Shown here: in pieces, positions 53,297 to 63,570 of the stretch
How positions within the stretch are numbered: the first letter of the stretch is position 1
Layout of the letters: every line of letters starts with the position of its first letter
Assembly (NCBI GenBank): GCA_902597015.1
Contig: CACJWQ010000005.1
Span: 17,017 to 81,016, forward strand
DNA from: an uncultured Alphaproteobacteria bacterium
GTDB taxonomy: Bacteria > Pseudomonadota > Alphaproteobacteria > HIMB59 > GCA-002718135
Direction of reading: 5' to 3'
DNA length: 64,000 nucleotides
Notes under the pieces: generated by a model
Databases searched by the model: none
The model's input: only the letters and a program-made list of their open reading frames with translations
Told to the model about the DNA's origin: nothing
Translations under genes and position numbers: made by a program

Positions 53297-54177
53297 TAGT
53301 TATTTGCGTATTTGTTTCTTAGATAAAATTCATAAAAAGCCCAAGGAGCAAGAATACATACAACTGAAATAAACATTATTATAGAAGCTGCAAAAGCTTG
53401 TCCTAAATTTGCTCTACTAAAAAAATTCTCCATTACATACATTGCTGGTGTTGTAGTAGCATATCCAGGTCCACCAGATGTAAGGGCTAAAATTAAATCA
53501 TAGACTTTTACTACACCAGCTGCAATCAAGACAATTGCAGTTACTACCATTGGTCTTAACATCGGCAAAATTACAAAAATATAAGATTTCCATTTAGCTA
53601 CACCTTCAATACTAAGTGATTTCCAAATATCTTCATCAATACCTCTGAGTCCAGCCAACATTAATACCATTACAAAACCTGCGCCTTGCCAAACAGCAGC
53701 TATACACACAGCATAGATTGCAAGATCTCTATTTACCAACCAGTCTAATTCAAACCATGTCATACCCCACATATGCATTGAATTCTCGAGACCAAATGTT
53801 GGGTTTAAAACCCATTTCCAGACTAAACCAGTAACAACGAAAGACATTGCATAAGGATATAAAAAAATTGTTCTGAATAAACTCTCACCTCTTATTTTTT
53901 GATCAATTAAAACTGCTAATAGAAAACCAATGATTAAACATCCGATTGTAAATACAAAACCATAAATAAAAATATTTTCAACAGCTACATCCCATTTTCT
54001 TTGTTTAAATAATCTTTCGTATTGATCAAAACCAACATAGTTTATTACTGGAACTAATTTCGAATTTGTTAGAGAAAAAACAAAAGAATAAATAATGCAT
54101 CCAACAAAGACAGTTAAAGATATAACTATCATTGGTAACAGTGCTATTTTTGCAGCTATATTTCTATAAAAAGGCAT
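53296..54177 (-). CDS. Sugar ABC transporter permease (MalF-like; GtsB-like)
   Basis: 293 aa; EAA-like loop WKSLSIEGVAKWKSYIFVILPMLRP. Confidence 0.9.
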   Translation of the reverse strand: MPFYRNIAAKIALLPMIVISLTVFVGCIIYSFVFSLTNSKLVPVINYVGFDQYERLFKQRKWDVAVENIFIYGFVFTIGCLIIGFLLAVLIDQKIRGESLFRTIFLYPYAMSFVVTGLVWKWVLNPTFGLENSMHMWGMTWFELDWLVNRDLAIYAVCIAAVWQGAGFVMVLMLAGLRGIDEDIWKSLSIEGVAKWKSYIFVILPMLRPMVVTAIVLIAAGVVKVYDLILALTSGGPGYATTTPAMYVMENFFSRANLGQAFAASIIMFISVVCILAPWAFYEFYLRNKYANN

Positions 54178-54185
54178 AAAATGTT

Positions 54186-54215
54186 AAATGGCAGGATAAA
54201 TTAATCCTGCCATTT
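54186..54215 (-). promoter_or_regulatory. Intercistronic hairpin between the SBP and first permease gene
   Basis: Perfect 12-bp inverted repeat AAATGGCAGGAT / ATCCTGCCATTT with 6-nt loop. Confidence 0.8.
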
Positions 54216-54224
54216 CGTATATAT

Positions 54225-55469
54225 TTAAAGTCCGCTAGTTAAAACGCCTTCTAAGTCGTCCATTACTTGAGCAACAGTGTAATTAGGATCATTTCTAAAT
54301 TCAGAAATAATATCACCCCATGCTGCAGTGAATGCAGGAGTATTCCAATCATCACTTTCTCTCATAATTGCATCTGGATTTTGAATTAAATCTAAACCCA
54401 TTTGCATACAAGCATCAGCTGCAGAAGTATCAACGTCAAGTCTCATAGGTAGAGAACCTTTAGCATTGTTAAATTTAGCCTGTACAGTTGGATTAACCAT
54501 CATACTTGCCATTGCTAGCTGAGCATCTTTCACTTTTGGATCATCATTTTTAGGAAAAACAAATACATCACCGCCAAGAGCAACATATTTTTCTTTACCA
54601 GGAATTACACAAGAATAATCAACCATTGCTTCTTGTCCAGCAACAGCAAATTCACCTCTTGCCCAATCTCCCATAACTTGCATTGCAGCTTTTCCTTCGA
54701 TAACCATAGCGGTAGTATCATTCCATAATCTTCCAGGAGAACCTTCATCTGTGAATTGGTTTAATTCTCTGTAAGTATTTAAAACTGACTCAAATCTTCC
54801 ATCTCTAAATGCATCCAGATCTTTATCTCTATAAATTGATTGCATTAGAGGAAAGCCCATTATTGAAGACGCAACAACATCAAACATACCAGATTCTTGC
54901 CATCCCTGACCGCCTAGTGCCAATGGAATGATTCCAGCTTCTTGAATTTTTGGAGCTCCAGCTAAAAATTCCTCAAAAGTTTGAGGTACTGGTAAACCAA
55001 CTTTTTTGTAAACATCATTGTTGATCCACATCCATTGCCAGCTGTGAATATTTACAGGTACACAATAAAATTCACCCTCAAATTCACAAGTTTCAATTAA
55101 TTCAGGTGGGTAAATAAAATCTCTCCAACCCTCTGCAGAGGCAACTTCTTCAAGTGATTGAAGTAAACCTTGCTCAACTAAATCTACAAATTGTTTTGAT
55201 ACGTTGAACTGTGCTGCAGTTGGTGGATTTCCACCAATAATTCTGTTTACAGTTGTTCCTCTTGCATTATCACCACCAGTAATTGCAGTGTCAATCCAAG
55301 TATTACCCATTTCTTCCCAAGCTTTAGCAAATTCTGAAATTGCAGCTTGCTCTCCACCAGAAGTCCACCAGTGAATAACTTCAGCTTCCATGTGACCAGC
55401 AGCCTTGGAAACATTAGTAAAAGATAGGGGTACAAATATAGTTAATAATATTGAAAAAAATTTTTTCAT
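54225..55469 (-). CDS. Sugar ABC transporter substrate-binding protein (glucose/mannose GtsA-like)
   Basis: Likely start MKKFFSILLT with upstream GGGAGGAAAATAATG; signal peptide; VIHWWTSGGEQAAISEFAKAWEE, IHSWQWMWINNDVYKKVGL. Confidence 0.9.
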   Translation of the reverse strand: MKKFFSILLTIFVPLSFTNVSKAAGHMEAEVIHWWTSGGEQAAISEFAKAWEEMGNTWIDTAITGGDNARGTTVNRIIGGNPPTAAQFNVSKQFVDLVEQGLLQSLEEVASAEGWRDFIYPPELIETCEFEGEFYCVPVNIHSWQWMWINNDVYKKVGLPVPQTFEEFLAGAPKIQEAGIIPLALGGQGWQESGMFDVVASSIMGFPLMQSIYRDKDLDAFRDGRFESVLNTYRELNQFTDEGSPGRLWNDTTAMVIEGKAAMQVMGDWARGEFAVAGQEAMVDYSCVIPGKEKYVALGGDVFVFPKNDDPKVKDAQLAMASMMVNPTVQAKFNNAKGSLPMRLDVDTSAADACMQMGLDLIQNPDAIMRESDDWNTPAFTAAWGDIISEFRNDPNYTVAQVMDDLEGVLTSGL

Positions 55470-55504
55470 TATTTTCCTCCCTTTTTTAAATAAATTCACA
55501 ATTT

Positions 55505-55520
55505 AGTAAAACGTTTTACT
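55505..55520. promoter_or_regulatory. Putative LacI-family operator
   Basis: Perfect 16-bp palindrome AGTAAAACGTTTTACT with central CG, in the divergent SBP/lacI intergenic region. Confidence 0.85.
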
Positions 55521-55569
55521 TGTCAAGCCAAATAGTATTATTTAATTTAATTAATAGATTTTAAGTATT

Positions 55570-56607
55570 ATGAAGAAAAACAAGAAAATAAATATTGTTG
55601 GTTTATCTCAAAAATTAGGTTTATCAGTGAGTTCAGTATCAAGAGCACTGAATGGATATGACAATATATCACAGAAAACAAAAGATAAAATTTTTAAAAC
55701 AGCTAAAAAATATAACTACTTTCCAGATTTAAATGCCAAAAGATTAGCTTCCAAAAAAAAGGATACAATTGCTTTTATATCATCCATAGACCCTGACGCA
55801 CCAGATCATGTTGTTTTGCAGTTTCTTGCAGGAATTACTCTTGGGATAAAAAATACAAATACTGAATTAATAACAAAATTTTGCTTAAATGAAGATGAAG
55901 AAATGAATTATTTCAAAAAACTCATTAGCACAGGTCAAGCAGATAAATTTATTTTTTATAAAATTAAAAAAAATGATGAAAGAGTTCATTTCTTAAACCA
56001 AAGAGGAATCAAATTTGTGACTTGGGGTAGAACTAACAAACAAACAGAGCATGCTTGGATTGATCTGGATAATAAAAAAAGTATTGAACTGTTAATGGAT
56101 AAACTTTCAAATAATGGCCATAAAAGAATTGCTTTTATCAATGTTCATCGAAGTTTTAATTATGGAGCGCAAAGAAAAGCTGCTTATGAAAGTTTAATAA
56201 AAAATTTACAACTGCAATATTCAAATGAATATTATCAAGATAGTTTAATCGAAACTGTTGAGTCAGGATCAGCCATAACAAAGTATTTATTAAGTTTAAA
56301 AAAACCTCCTACTGCTATAATTTGTTCTCATCTTCGTTTTTTTACAGGTTGTTTGTTAAAATGTCAGGATATGAAATTAGAAATTGGAAAAGATATTTCT
56401 GTGGTAGGATTTAATGACCAGGATAGTTATTTAAGCTCTCAAAATCTTACATATATTTCACATCCATTAATGGAAATGGGAAAACAATCTGTAAAAATTT
56501 TACAGAACCTAGAACAAGATATATCAATAAAAAAAGTATCCACTTTAATAGAGCCAATATTAAATGAAGGAACAAGTCACAAAATTAAAAAAACTAAATT
56601 AAGATAA
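55570..56607 (+). CDS. LacI-family transcriptional regulator
   Basis: 345 aa; N-terminal HTH NIVGLSQKLGLSVSSVSRALNGYDNISQKTKDKI, periplasmic-binding-like domain. Confidence 0.95.
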   Translation: MKKNKKINIVGLSQKLGLSVSSVSRALNGYDNISQKTKDKIFKTAKKYNYFPDLNAKRLASKKKDTIAFISSIDPDAPDHVVLQFLAGITLGIKNTNTELITKFCLNEDEEMNYFKKLISTGQADKFIFYKIKKNDERVHFLNQRGIKFVTWGRTNKQTEHAWIDLDNKKSIELLMDKLSNNGHKRIAFINVHRSFNYGAQRKAAYESLIKNLQLQYSNEYYQDSLIETVESGSAITKYLLSLKKPPTAIICSHLRFFTGCLLKCQDMKLEIGKDISVVGFNDQDSYLSSQNLTYISHPLMEMGKQSVKILQNLEQDISIKKVSTLIEPILNEGTSHKIKKTKLR

Positions 56608-57558
56608 ATTTAACCAATTAATTTCTTCTTTTGTTAATTCTATATCTAAGCAAGGTAATGTAGTATCAAGCTCATCGATTGTTCGTGGTCCAATTAATGC
56701 AAATGATGGAAAAGATTGATTGATGGTCCAGCTTGCAGCAATATTATTTGCTGAGCATCCTTTTTTTTCTGCTAATTCACTAGCTCTTTTTTTTCTCTCC
56801 CTATTATCGTCACTATCATAACAACTAATAGGTCCACTAGAATTTTCGCCAGGCTTTCTCCAAGATGACTCAGCCTCTGTAATTTTTTTCTCTATTTCTT
56901 TTGTAACTTTATCATCTAAAAAATAACCTCTTGCTTGACTTGACCATGACATATGAGATTTTTGAGTAGTATTAAGATAATCTAATATTTCATTATCATT
57001 TGATGATAAACATCCATTCCAAAGTGGATTAATCATCTTAGCAAGGGCTAAATTATTATTTAATATAGACATTTCTTGTTTATTATTTTTTTGCGCCCAT
57101 TCATTTCCTTTTTTGAATCTTTCAATAGTCCAATTAGAACCTCCAAATATTTTGATTCTTCCTTTTTCTTTTTCTTCATTTAAAACATCAATAAACTCAT
57201 CAACTGGATAATCATTATTATCTCGATGCATTATATAAATGTCCACATAATCTGTTTTCATTCTTTCAAGAGAAATAGTTAACTGTTTTGAGATAGCTTC
57301 AGGGTTACAGTCAGGTGTGTGAGCACCTTTACCTAATATTAGAACATCCTCTCTATTATTATTATTTGTAAGCCATTGTCCTAAAACTTTTTCATGATTG
57401 CCACCGCCATAAATAAATGCTGTATCAAACATATTGCCACCAACTTCAATCCAATGATCCCATAACTTTGAAGCTTCATTGATGTCATCTTGGTTATCAC
57501 ATCCCATAACAAGTTTAGAAATGTCTTTATCTATTCCTTCAATTTTATCGTATTTCAT
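56599..57558 (-). CDS. Aldo/keto reductase
   Basis: 319 aa; GGNMFDTAFIYGGGNHEKVLG, YVDIYIMHRDN, GGSNWTIERF. Confidence 0.92.
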   Translation of the reverse strand: MKYDKIEGIDKDISKLVMGCDNQDDINEASKLWDHWIEVGGNMFDTAFIYGGGNHEKVLGQWLTNNNNREDVLILGKGAHTPDCNPEAISKQLTISLERMKTDYVDIYIMHRDNNDYPVDEFIDVLNEEKEKGRIKIFGGSNWTIERFKKGNEWAQKNNKQEMSILNNNLALAKMINPLWNGCLSSNDNEILDYLNTTQKSHMSWSSQARGYFLDDKVTKEIEKKITEAESSWRKPGENSSGPISCYDSDDNRERKKRASELAEKKGCSANNIAASWTINQSFPSFALIGPRTIDELDTTLPCLDIELTKEEINWLNLS

Positions 57559-58598
57559 ATTTCATCCTGTGGTAGTTTATAATTTACTTTCTCTCTCCAA
57601 GTATCAAGAGCCTTAAGATTTCCTAATGTATCTTCCCAAGTCATTGCTGGATGAGGAGGTTCAGTTTTTTCTTTTGCAATACACTGACTAGCAAGTTCTC
57701 CTTCAAAGAAAAAAAGATGTTCAGGTCCTTTGATATCGACTATTTCTTCGTTATTATTTTTATTTATAATAATTTTTGCATGGTATGGACCGCCATCTCT
57801 ACCAGGCATCCACGGGTCTGGTAATTCAATTTTTCCTTCTGATCCCATAATCACAGCTCTATTTTTCATTGTTTCTCTAATGGCCGTTGATACTTTAGCT
57901 TTTATACCATTTTTAAATTCTAAATTTGCGTGAGCAATTTCATCAACACCTGTTTCCCCTATTTTTGCTTCAGCATCTAAAAATTTTGGTTCTAAAAATT
58001 TATCTCCTATTGCAGCTCCTGCAATTAGTCTAGAAAAGGAAATAGGATATAAGCCAACATCAAGTATGCCACCGCCAGCTAAATTTTTATTAAATAACCT
58101 ATGATTAGGTATAGTCTTACCCATATCAAAACCAAAAGAGGCTTCAATAGATATTACATCTCCTATCATTTTGTTTTTAATTATCTCAACTAGTTTTGGA
58201 ATTTGTGGATGACAACGATACATAAAGCCCTCCATATAAAACACACCAGCTTCTCTTACCGCATCAATAATTTTCTTACCTTCATTAAAATTTATAGCTC
58301 CAGGTTTCTCACATAGAATGTGCTTACCTTTACCGGCAGCTTTTATTGTCCATTCAGCATGTAGAGTATGTGGTGTGGAAATATATATAGCGTCTATATG
58401 TTCTGAATTTATGATATCTTCATAAGAATCAAATCTAAAATCAGGATGAATATCATATTTATCCCCAAAATTTTTCCTGCGATCTTCACTTTTACTCGCT
58501 ATGCTAACTAATTGTCCAGAATAGGAACCTTTTAATCCATCAGCAAAATTATTTGCAATATTTCCAGGGCCAATGATACCCCATTTAATTTTTTCCAT
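57555..58598 (-). CDS. Gfo/Idh/MocA-family oxidoreductase
   Basis: 347 aa; WGIIGPGNIANNFADGL, ILCEKPGAINFNEGKKI, GGGILDVGLYPISFSRL. Confidence 0.93.
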   Translation of the reverse strand: MEKIKWGIIGPGNIANNFADGLKGSYSGQLVSIASKSEDRRKNFGDKYDIHPDFRFDSYEDIINSEHIDAIYISTPHTLHAEWTIKAAGKGKHILCEKPGAINFNEGKKIIDAVREAGVFYMEGFMYRCHPQIPKLVEIIKNKMIGDVISIEASFGFDMGKTIPNHRLFNKNLAGGGILDVGLYPISFSRLIAGAAIGDKFLEPKFLDAEAKIGETGVDEIAHANLEFKNGIKAKVSTAIRETMKNRAVIMGSEGKIELPDPWMPGRDGGPYHAKIIINKNNNEEIVDIKGPEHLFFFEGELASQCIAKEKTEPPHPAMTWEDTLGNLKALDTWREKVNYKLPQDEI

Positions 58599-58599
58599 T

Positions 58600-59433
58600 T
58601 TATTTATTATTAGGTGTTAACACATTTTGATGAGGCATAACTATTTTTTTTTGAAATTTTGATAGTCTTGATAAAAGATCTTTAGATGGTCTGTATGGAT
58701 GCCTAAAGAAACCCCAAGAAGGTCCATATCTATAAACAACTATTCTTCTTTCACCTTTATTTATTCTTTTTGCTGATCCATGACAGAGCGAGTCAACAAA
58801 TAAAAGAGCATCTCCAGCTTTCATATAAACTTCTTTAGCTCCTGTCATCCCTTCTGCTGAAGATACTTTGCCTCCTTTTAACATTTTATTATCTCTAAAT
58901 TCTGGATGTACAATATTTGATTTATGTGAAGATGGAATTATAACAGTTCCACCATCACCTGGACCAATATTTGTTAGCGCAAGAAGAATGTTTACTTGTG
59001 AACAATGAAATTTTCCATTTTGATATCTATAATGATTTCTTTGCAAACCCTCAGGATTGCCGGAATGAATACCAATAGCTTCACCAGGTCCACGAATATT
59101 GGCAAAGTTTTCATCAATAAAAAGAGGTCCATGAAGATGATCAAAAGTACCCTTTCCTCCAACAAAATGTAGCATATGATTTATCCATGATGGATGATCA
59201 ATTAATTTTTCAAATGGTTTTCCAGCTTCATAAATTTGCTGAAGATTTAAACCCTCTTTTCCACCATAATTATGACCATGAACATGGCCTGCCCATTCAT
59301 CGTTTTTAATATTTTTTAACTTATCAAGAATATTATTAAGATCTTTTAGTTCTTTTTTATTTAATGCATTATTTATAATAAGGTATCCATTTAAATCAAA
59401 AAGGTATTCATCAAGTTTTGAAATTTTTTTCAC
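58600..59433 (-). CDS. Phytanoyl-CoA dioxygenase (PhyH) family protein
   Basis: 277 aa; GLQRNHYRYQNGKFHCSQVNILLALTNIGPGDGGTVIIPSSHKSN, GDALLFVDSLCHGSAKR. Confidence 0.88.
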   Translation of the reverse strand: MKKISKLDEYLFDLNGYLIINNALNKKELKDLNNILDKLKNIKNDEWAGHVHGHNYGGKEGLNLQQIYEAGKPFEKLIDHPSWINHMLHFVGGKGTFDHLHGPLFIDENFANIRGPGEAIGIHSGNPEGLQRNHYRYQNGKFHCSQVNILLALTNIGPGDGGTVIIPSSHKSNIVHPEFRDNKMLKGGKVSSAEGMTGAKEVYMKAGDALLFVDSLCHGSAKRINKGERRIVVYRYGPSWGFFRHPYRPSKDLLSRLSKFQKKIVMPHQNVLTPNNK

Positions 59434-59478
59434 TAAAGTATTGTGAAATAAAAAATTTATTTTTTCAATAAAAAAATT

Positions 59479-60543
59479 TTAATTTATGACTGCTGTAAAT
59501 TCTCCAGATTTATATTTTGTAGCCATTGCTCCAAGAGAAATTGAATTAATAGAAGAAGCATTTCCTGCAGTTCCAAATTCTTGCAATCTACTTTTAACAA
59601 CTTCTTTCATAGCATCCTTAGAAAGTAATAAATATTTACGAGGATCAAATTGTGAAGGATTCTCATGGAAGTATTTTCTTACTGCAGCAGTTGCAGCTAA
59701 TCTTAAATCAGTATCAACGTTAACTTTTCTTACGCCATGTTTTATGCCTACTTGAATTTCAGAAACTGGTACACCGTATGTCTCTTTAATTTTTCCACCA
59801 TATTCATTAATAGTTTTTATTAAATCTTGTGGAACCGAAGATGAGCCATGCATAACTAGATGTGTGTTTGGAAGTCTTGAATGTATTTCTTTTATTCTAT
59901 CTATTGCTAAAATATCTCCAGTTGGTGGTCTAGAAAATTTATAAGCACCGTGGCTTGTACCAATAGCAATAGCTAATGCATCAACATTTGTAGCTTTAAC
60001 GAAATCTGAAGCTTCATCTGGATCAGTTAATAGTTGATCATGATCAAGTTTACCTTCAGCACCAACACCATCTTCTTTTTCACCTGTTCCAGTTTCTAAA
60101 GAGCCTAAACAGCCTATCTCCCCTTCAACTGAAACTCCTAATGCATGAGCCATATCAGTTGTTTCTTTTGTAACTCTTACATTATAATTAAAATCTGAAG
60201 GTGTTTTTTGATCATCCATTAAGGATCCATCCATCATTACAGATGTAAAACCAAGTTCTATGCAATTTTTGCAATCGGATGGAGAACCACCATGATCTTG
60301 ATGTAAAACGGTCGGAATTTCTGAAAACTCATCCATTGCCGCCTCAACTAATTTTTTTACAAAAATTGGACCAGCATATTTTCTTGCAGCTCCAGAAGCT
60401 TGGAGAATTACAGGACTGTTTAATTCTTTTGCACCTTCCATTATAGCTCTTATTGCCTCTAAATTATTTACATTAAATGCAGGAACTCCATAATTATTTT
60501 CAGCAGCATGATCTAATAGTTGTCGAAGTGAAATTAATGACAT
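59479..60543 (-). CDS. fba: Fructose-bisphosphate aldolase class II
   Basis: 354 aa; [71 protein letters not shown]. Confidence 0.95.
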   Translation of the reverse strand: MSLISLRQLLDHAAENNYGVPAFNVNNLEAIRAIMEGAKELNSPVILQASGAARKYAGPIFVKKLVEAAMDEFSEIPTVLHQDHGGSPSDCKNCIELGFTSVMMDGSLMDDQKTPSDFNYNVRVTKETTDMAHALGVSVEGEIGCLGSLETGTGEKEDGVGAEGKLDHDQLLTDPDEASDFVKATNVDALAIAIGTSHGAYKFSRPPTGDILAIDRIKEIHSRLPNTHLVMHGSSSVPQDLIKTINEYGGKIKETYGVPVSEIQVGIKHGVRKVNVDTDLRLAATAAVRKYFHENPSQFDPRKYLLLSKDAMKEVVKSRLQEFGTAGNASSINSISLGAMATKYKSGEFTAVIN

Positions 60544-60587
60544 ATGTGAACTCTATTAAACATAATAATAATTAATTCAACTAAACA

Positions 60588-61715
60588 GTGAAAGAAATTT
60601 TAAAATTTTCTTGTCTAATTTTTTTATATGCTTTGTCACATAGTTATTTAGCAACATGTTTTGCAATTGATTTAAAAATAAAAGGATATGAAGAACGTTA
60701 TATAGGTTTATCTTTATCATTCTGGGGGATAGGAGTTATTATTGGATCATCATTACATAATTTAATAAGAAAAAAATTAAATTTGATTTCAACTATTTTA
60801 TATGGCTCATTAATTCAATTTATATTTTCATTAGTTTTTTTATTTGATCAAAATACTTTCCTTGTAGCTTTAATGCAATTTGTTATGGGTGTAACAAGTG
60901 CTATAAATTCACTTACCCTAGAATCATATATCAGTTCAAAATTTAAAAAATCATCTGGTTTTTACATATCTTTATTTTGGTCATCTGCAGGGTTCGGTGC
61001 AATTACTGGAAGTTTATTTATTGCAATCAATGGTATAAATTATCTTACCTATTACATAGCTGTTTTATTTTTTCTTATGCATTTTATTCCAATTTATGTA
61101 TTTCGTTTGTCTATCAGTAAAATTGCCATTGAAAACCTAAGTATAAAATTATCTAGAAATGTTTTAAGTAAAATTAAATATTTACTTATATGTGTAATTT
61201 TATTTGGTGCCTGTGATGCGGGATTTAGTTCTTTATTTCCATCTTATCTTTTAGAAGAAAATTATAGTGACAAGCAAATTGGAGGAATTAATTTTTTTGC
61301 TGGAGCAATAGCATTATTTTTTTACCCATTTATGGGTAAATTAGTTGACAATTATAATAAAACTATAATTTTTAATTTATTTTGTTTTATTAACTTAATA
61401 AACTTGATCATACTTTATTCAATTAACGACTTTTATATCTATGTGATTTGTGTTGCTTTCTATTATTATACAATTGGGACAGTTTTTTTAATCACATTTA
61501 ATATTGTTGGTAAACAACTTGAAGGAGGAGTAATTGTTTTTGGAATAGCTGGTCACTATATAAGTGAAAATATAGGTAGTTTTCTTGGGCCAAATTTAAT
61601 TGGAAATATTATAAATATAAATATGAATTATTTTTTCTTAGTTTTTATACTTTTATATTTATTAATTCTTTTATTGTTTAATTTTAATCAAATAAAAAAA
61701 GGTGATATCTTATAG
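60588..61715 (+). CDS. MFS transporter (GTG start)
   Basis: 375 aa; ~12 TMs, ERYIGLSLSFWGIGVIIGSSLHNLIRKKL. Confidence 0.85.
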   Translation: MKEILKFSCLIFLYALSHSYLATCFAIDLKIKGYEERYIGLSLSFWGIGVIIGSSLHNLIRKKLNLISTILYGSLIQFIFSLVFLFDQNTFLVALMQFVMGVTSAINSLTLESYISSKFKKSSGFYISLFWSSAGFGAITGSLFIAINGINYLTYYIAVLFFLMHFIPIYVFRLSISKIAIENLSIKLSRNVLSKIKYLLICVILFGACDAGFSSLFPSYLLEENYSDKQIGGINFFAGAIALFFYPFMGKLVDNYNKTIIFNLFCFINLINLIILYSINDFYIYVICVAFYYYTIGTVFLITFNIVGKQLEGGVIVFGIAGHYISENIGSFLGPNLIGNIININMNYFFLVFILLYLLILLLFNFNQIKKGDIL

Positions 61716-61748
61716 ATTTATGCATTATGACAATCCCTTTTATATAAA

Positions 61749-62600
61749 TTATCCTTTTACTGCTCCAAATGTTAATCCTTGAATAAATTGTCTTTGCAGA
61801 ATAAAGAACATAACTACAGGAGGTAATGCTGCTACTACTGATCCTGCTGAAACTAAATTCCATGCAGTTGTCCATTGACCTCTTAATACATCTAGCCCAA
61901 CAGTTATTGGTTTAACAGTATCTCCTTGTGTTAGAATTAACGCCCAAAAATAATCATTCCAAATAAAAGTAAATTCTAATACACCTAGTGCTGCAAGTGC
62001 AGGTATTGTTAAAGGAATAATTATTTTCCTATAAATTGTCCACTCTGTAGCCCCATCAGCTCTTGCAGCTTCAATAAGTTCAAAAGGTAATTCTTTAATA
62101 AAATTTCTTAAAAAGAAGGTACAAAAACCTGTTTGAAAAGCAATATGGAAAATAATTAAACCCAAATGACTATTATACATACCTAATTCAATAGATATAT
62201 TTCGAACGGGTATCATGAGTATTTGATATGGAACAAAATTTCCTGCTATAAACATTGCAAATACCAACAAGTTTAATTTGAATCGATGCATAGCAAGCGA
62301 ATATCCTGCAAGAGAACTTAAAAATAATGTTCCTATTACTGTTGGAATTGTAATAATAAGACTATTAAGGAAAAAACCTGCCATTTTTCCATCTGCGAAT
62401 ACTTCAGCATAATTAGAAAGGAATGCTGTTTCTTTTGGAAAAGTCCAGTAATTACCTGCAAGAACATCTTCAAAAGTTCTAATAGAAGTAAGCATAACAG
62501 CAATTAATGGTAATAACCAAATTAGAAGAGTAATTACAAGTATAACTCTGTATCCAATATTAATTTTTAAAGAATAATTTTGAATTGGAGTTGGAAACAT
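61749..62600 (-). CDS. Carbohydrate ABC transporter permease (MalG-like)
   Basis: 283 aa; EAA loop IEAARADGATEWTIYRKIIIPLTIPAL, FIQGLTFGAVKG terminus. Confidence 0.92.
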   Translation of the reverse strand: MFPTPIQNYSLKINIGYRVILVITLLIWLLPLIAVMLTSIRTFEDVLAGNYWTFPKETAFLSNYAEVFADGKMAGFFLNSLIITIPTVIGTLFLSSLAGYSLAMHRFKLNLLVFAMFIAGNFVPYQILMIPVRNISIELGMYNSHLGLIIFHIAFQTGFCTFFLRNFIKELPFELIEAARADGATEWTIYRKIIIPLTIPALAALGVLEFTFIWNDYFWALILTQGDTVKPITVGLDVLRGQWTTAWNLVSAGSVVAALPPVVMFFILQRQFIQGLTFGAVKG

Positions 62601-63514
62601 TATTTTTCTGACCTTTCATTTTTAAATAAACGATATAAGAACCATGCAATATAAATATCCATTATTAAAAAAAGGATTGTAGCTATAGCTGCACCATATC
62701 CCATTCTGTAATTAAATAATGCCTCTTGATACATCTTATACGCTAAAACTTCTGAACTACCCCAAGGGCCTCCAGCTGTCATAACAGCAATTAAATCAAA
62801 TGCTCTAAGTGCACCAACTAATGTTACAACAATAGCAATTAGAGTTGCTGCTCTTAATTGTGGTAATACAACGTGCCATAACATTGTAAATCCAGAAGCT
62901 CCATCTATTCTTCCAGCTTCAATCATTTCACGACTCACTCCAGTCAAACCAGTAATATACAATATCATTGTGTAAGCTATCCCAGGAAAAAATGATGCTA
63001 TAATAATTCCATAGGTTGCTAAATTTTCATCTGCTAAAAAAGGTATTGGATCTAAACCAAAAAAACTTAAGACATATGCTAGAGCTCCATATTTAGGATT
63101 ATAAAACCAAGTAAATATAACTCCTATAACAACAGCATTTATTACAAAAGGAAAATAAAATAATGATTTAATATATCTTATACCTAAAATTTTTTGATTA
63201 ACGAAAAGAGCTAGTGCCAAACCAATTGGAATTGCTAGTAAACTAAAAACTAACCATTTTATATTATTAAAAAGAGATACGTAAAATTCATCATCATCAG
63301 TGAATAAAGTTATATAATTTTTAAAACCAACAAACTCCCAGTTAGGTTTTCCCGTACCTCTTACTCCATCCTTATCCATTCCATTCCATTCATGAAAACT
63401 GACCCATATAGAATCAAAAATAGGATAAATTACATAAACTAAAAAAATAAATATTGCTGGTGCAAGAAAAAGAAAGGGGGCTAATTTTAATTGATTACGT
63501 TCCCAGAATGTCAT
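62600..63514 (-). CDS. Carbohydrate ABC transporter permease (MalF-like)
   Basis: 304 aa; IEAGRIDGASGFTMLWHVVLPQLRAATLIAIV. Confidence 0.92.
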   Translation of the reverse strand: MTFWERNQLKLAPFLFLAPAIFIFLVYVIYPIFDSIWVSFHEWNGMDKDGVRGTGKPNWEFVGFKNYITLFTDDDEFYVSLFNNIKWLVFSLLAIPIGLALALFVNQKILGIRYIKSLFYFPFVINAVVIGVIFTWFYNPKYGALAYVLSFFGLDPIPFLADENLATYGIIIASFFPGIAYTMILYITGLTGVSREMIEAGRIDGASGFTMLWHVVLPQLRAATLIAIVVTLVGALRAFDLIAVMTAGGPWGSSEVLAYKMYQEALFNYRMGYGAAIATILFLIMDIYIAWFLYRLFKNERSEK

Positions 63515-63570
63515 TTAATTGTAATATCTCTTTCTATTAATTTTATAATATTAAATTTAAATAGTAGAAA

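Noticed and set aside
55247-55435. ORF 55247..55435 (-)
   Set aside because: Out-of-frame ORF within the SBP coding sequence on the same strand.
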